Shown in pieces: positions 47,898-49,233 of a DNA stretch of 49,233 nucleotides (its first letter is position 1; every line of letters begins with the position of its first letter). The stretch spans positions 1 to 49,233 of IMG/VR virus record IMGVR_UViG_3300044608_000635; one strand, given 5' to 3'. Source of the DNA: a virus. The notes beneath the pieces are model-generated. The model saw only the letters and a list, made by a program, of their open reading frames with translations, was not told where the DNA came from and made no database searches. A program made the translations under genes and the position numbers.

Positions 47898-48875
47898 TTA
47901 GAACCCGCTTGTTCCTAAGAATGACTGTCTTGGTACAAATCTAACCGGCGCCTTCTCACGGTCTTCGCCTGCTGCAAGATCCCATGCCTCATCGTATTGA
48001 GCCTTAAGCATGGCCATGCGCTCCAGGCCACCTTCAACTTTCATGGATAACTTATAGGCCAATCCTGAGATAAGAGCCTCTTGGAATCTGAAGGGTATAT
48101 CTTCTACGTTTACACCGTTTCCTGCGTCCTGCATCCTGCGAAGTCGCCAGTAAACAAGTGTGTAATAAGGCGTACTAATTGAACCTTGGTCAGGTGCTGG
48201 CCATACCGTTACATTGGGAAACTGCGTATTGCTAATTGCTGCGCCTGATAAATGACTTGCTGCCGTGGTGTTGTTCTGGCCACGGACAACATTGTCTAGC
48301 GTTGCATAAGCTGAAACACCCGTTGCCACATTTTCGGCTTGGGTGCTAGTACCGTAGTAATAAACCGTTTCCGATCCAATGTTTGCATATCCTGCATATG
48401 GCACCCCCGCGAGAGAAGATACCGGTATTGTCGTTGCTGTTGAGCTGATATTAGCGGCCAGCGTTCCCGAAAAAACATAGGTCTGTCCACCTTGTCTGTC
48501 AATGTAAATTTGAATGGGCCTGCCGGTTGCAAGCTTGTTCGGAATCGTGGAGTAGGTGCTTACTGATATCCGGCTGATATTAATATCAACCTGGTTCTGG
48601 CCGACACCAGTACGTATGACGGTCTCTACAAGATCTACTGTATTGATGGGAAGCGGATAGGTAATTTGATTGGCATAAAGCTGAATCGCCCCTTGCTCCA
48701 TGGTCCATAGGTTGATACCTCTATTGGCCCACTCTGTAAGCAAAAGGTTTAATGACCTGCGTGCTGTGCGAAGGTCATAGCCCGAACGCAATTCTCGGCC
48801 GCAACGCTCATACGCCTCTTCAACAATTTCGTTTAAGTTTGGGTCGAAAGACGTTGTGCCGGTGGTGTTGGCCAT
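47898..48875 (-). CDS. Head-to-tail adaptor / P22 gp4-like tail accessory factor
   Basis: 325 residues. The N-terminus (NEIVEEAYERCGRELRSGYDLRTARRSLNLLLTEWANRGINLWTME) is a strong match to the P22 gp4-like adaptor family. A Thr/Ser insertion (about 130-220) with beta strands follows, and a helical end (FRFQEALISGLAYKLSMKVEG). It would bind below the portal. Coupled to its neighbours within 1-2 bases. Confidence 0.8.
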   Translation of the reverse strand: MANTTGTTSFDPNLNEIVEEAYERCGRELRSGYDLRTARRSLNLLLTEWANRGINLWTMEQGAIQLYANQITYPLPINTVDLVETVIRTGVGQNQVDINISRISVSTYSTIPNKLATGRPIQIYIDRQGGQTYVFSGTLAANISSTATTIPVSSLAGVPYAGYANIGSETVYYYGTSTQAENVATGVSAYATLDNVVRGQNNTTAASHLSGAAISNTQFPNVTVWPAPDQGSISTPYYTLVYWRLRRMQDAGNGVNVEDIPFRFQEALISGLAYKLSMKVEGGLERMAMLKAQYDEAWDLAAGEDREKAPVRFVPRQSFLGTSGF

Positions 48876-49129
48876 TATTTACTCCTTGCCGCCCGTATAT
48901 TATCAACCAAATTTGGATAAGGTCTACCAGCAGCCTTTGCCATTGCTTTGGCTTTTAACTTCTTTTGTGGCGACATGGGCTTTGATTTACCAAGACTTTT
49001 TGGTCTTGGCTTATCCCATACCTCACCACCCTTGGCGTATTCCGTGAAATCCGTATTATCCCGACGTGCCTTGACTCTGGCCTTGGGCATTTTGCTGGGA
49101 TTGATTGCTCCCATTCCCCTGCTTGGCAT
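48875..49129 (-). CDS. Small basic phage protein
   Basis: 84 residues from the ATG at 49129 (MPSRGMGAINPSKMPKARVKARRDN), with GGAGG nine bases before; a TTG one codon earlier is less likely. Very basic C-terminal half (KPRPKSLGKSKPMSPQKKLKAKAMAKAAGR). Its 'YAKGG' motif recurs in small virion proteins of many phages. Overlaps the previous stop (TGATG). Confidence 0.6.
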   Translation of the reverse strand: MPSRGMGAINPSKMPKARVKARRDNTDFTEYAKGGEVWDKPRPKSLGKSKPMSPQKKLKAKAMAKAAGRPYPNLVDNIRAARSK

Positions 49130-49233
49130 CAATTTGCACCTCCCCAGCGTACATTAGTTACGATTCGACTGATATGTGACTGCTGAACACCAAAGTTTTT
49201 TGCTAATTTTGACTGGCTAAACTGTGCAGAAAA
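49129..49233 (-). CDS. C-terminal HTH of a probable HNH/homing endonuclease (cut by window edge)
   Basis: 34 residues to the stop at 49129: FSAQFSQSKLAKNFGVQQSH then ISRIVTNVRWGGAN. SQSKLAKNFGVQQSHISRI is a typical HTH as found at the end of phage HNH endonucleases. The rest lies beyond the edge, so an ordinary HTH regulator is also possible. Confidence 0.55.
   Translation of the reverse strand, partial: FSAQFSQSKLAKNFGVQQSHISRIVTNVRWGGAN

Overview
The window is almost all of one tailed double-stranded DNA phage with a podovirus-like layout: a P22/T7-type portal, a P22 gp4-like adaptor, a large internal virion protein, and no tape measure or sheath. It was probably assembled as a circular or permuted contig. 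The N-terminus of the major capsid gene runs off the left edge, and the late leftward operon resumes at the right edge with a partial HTH/HNH-type gene and tail adaptor genes, so the missing part is probably only a little over the rest of the capsid gene. A T4-type lysozyme, an Rz-like protein and Shine-Dalgarno starts fit a Gram-negative host; the sequence does not identify it further. No tRNA, integrase or DNA polymerase gene was seen.

Layout. (1) 1-8767, leftward: terS, a LexA-like winged-helix protein, terL (interrupted by an intein), portal, a GroES-like protein, scaffold, decoration protein, capsid. (2) 8953-11914, rightward: ten small, tightly coupled early genes of mostly unknown function, behind a divergent promoter region with a 14-bp palindrome. 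(3) 11870-18968, leftward: TOPRIM primase-like, SF2 helicase, ParB-like, a 31-unit 18-bp repeat array, an IS110-type helix-hairpin-helix protein, small zinc-ribbon and HNH genes, a gene-free structured region (17740-18370) and a PD-(D/E)XK nuclease. (4) 19041-26876, rightward: a recombination set (RecB/Cas4-like nuclease, ERF annealing protein, SSB-like protein), regulators, a family of duplicated small genes, a Ref-like nuclease and a GlcNAc-transferase-like enzyme. (5) 26818-49233, leftward: a 1930-residue internal virion protein with a zinc-protease motif, other virion proteins, the tail hub, the lysis cassette, tail fibre and adhesin, and adaptors. A GIY-YIG endonuclease gene is inserted in the opposite orientation at 39039.

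The most unusual features are two repeat systems. One is a 24-26 bp near-perfect palindrome with centre CACGTG. It occurs four times, at about 8.1, 14.7, 21.5 and 31.5 kb, each time inside a different protein gene and always read in the frame giving ITPRGVI. The other is an intergenic array of 31 units with an exact 18-bp step. Two motif types (TGGTTCTCTY and TGACTCGTTY) alternate strictly, separated by 8-bp variable segments. The array lies directly upstream of the ParB-like gene, and that gene also carries one of the palindromes. Together they suggest a partition (ParB-centromere) system, but this is inference. Further notable items are a class 3 (WCT) intein at the terminase Walker A, a branched terminator RNA at 18.2 kb and a candidate small RNA at 18.3-18.4 kb.
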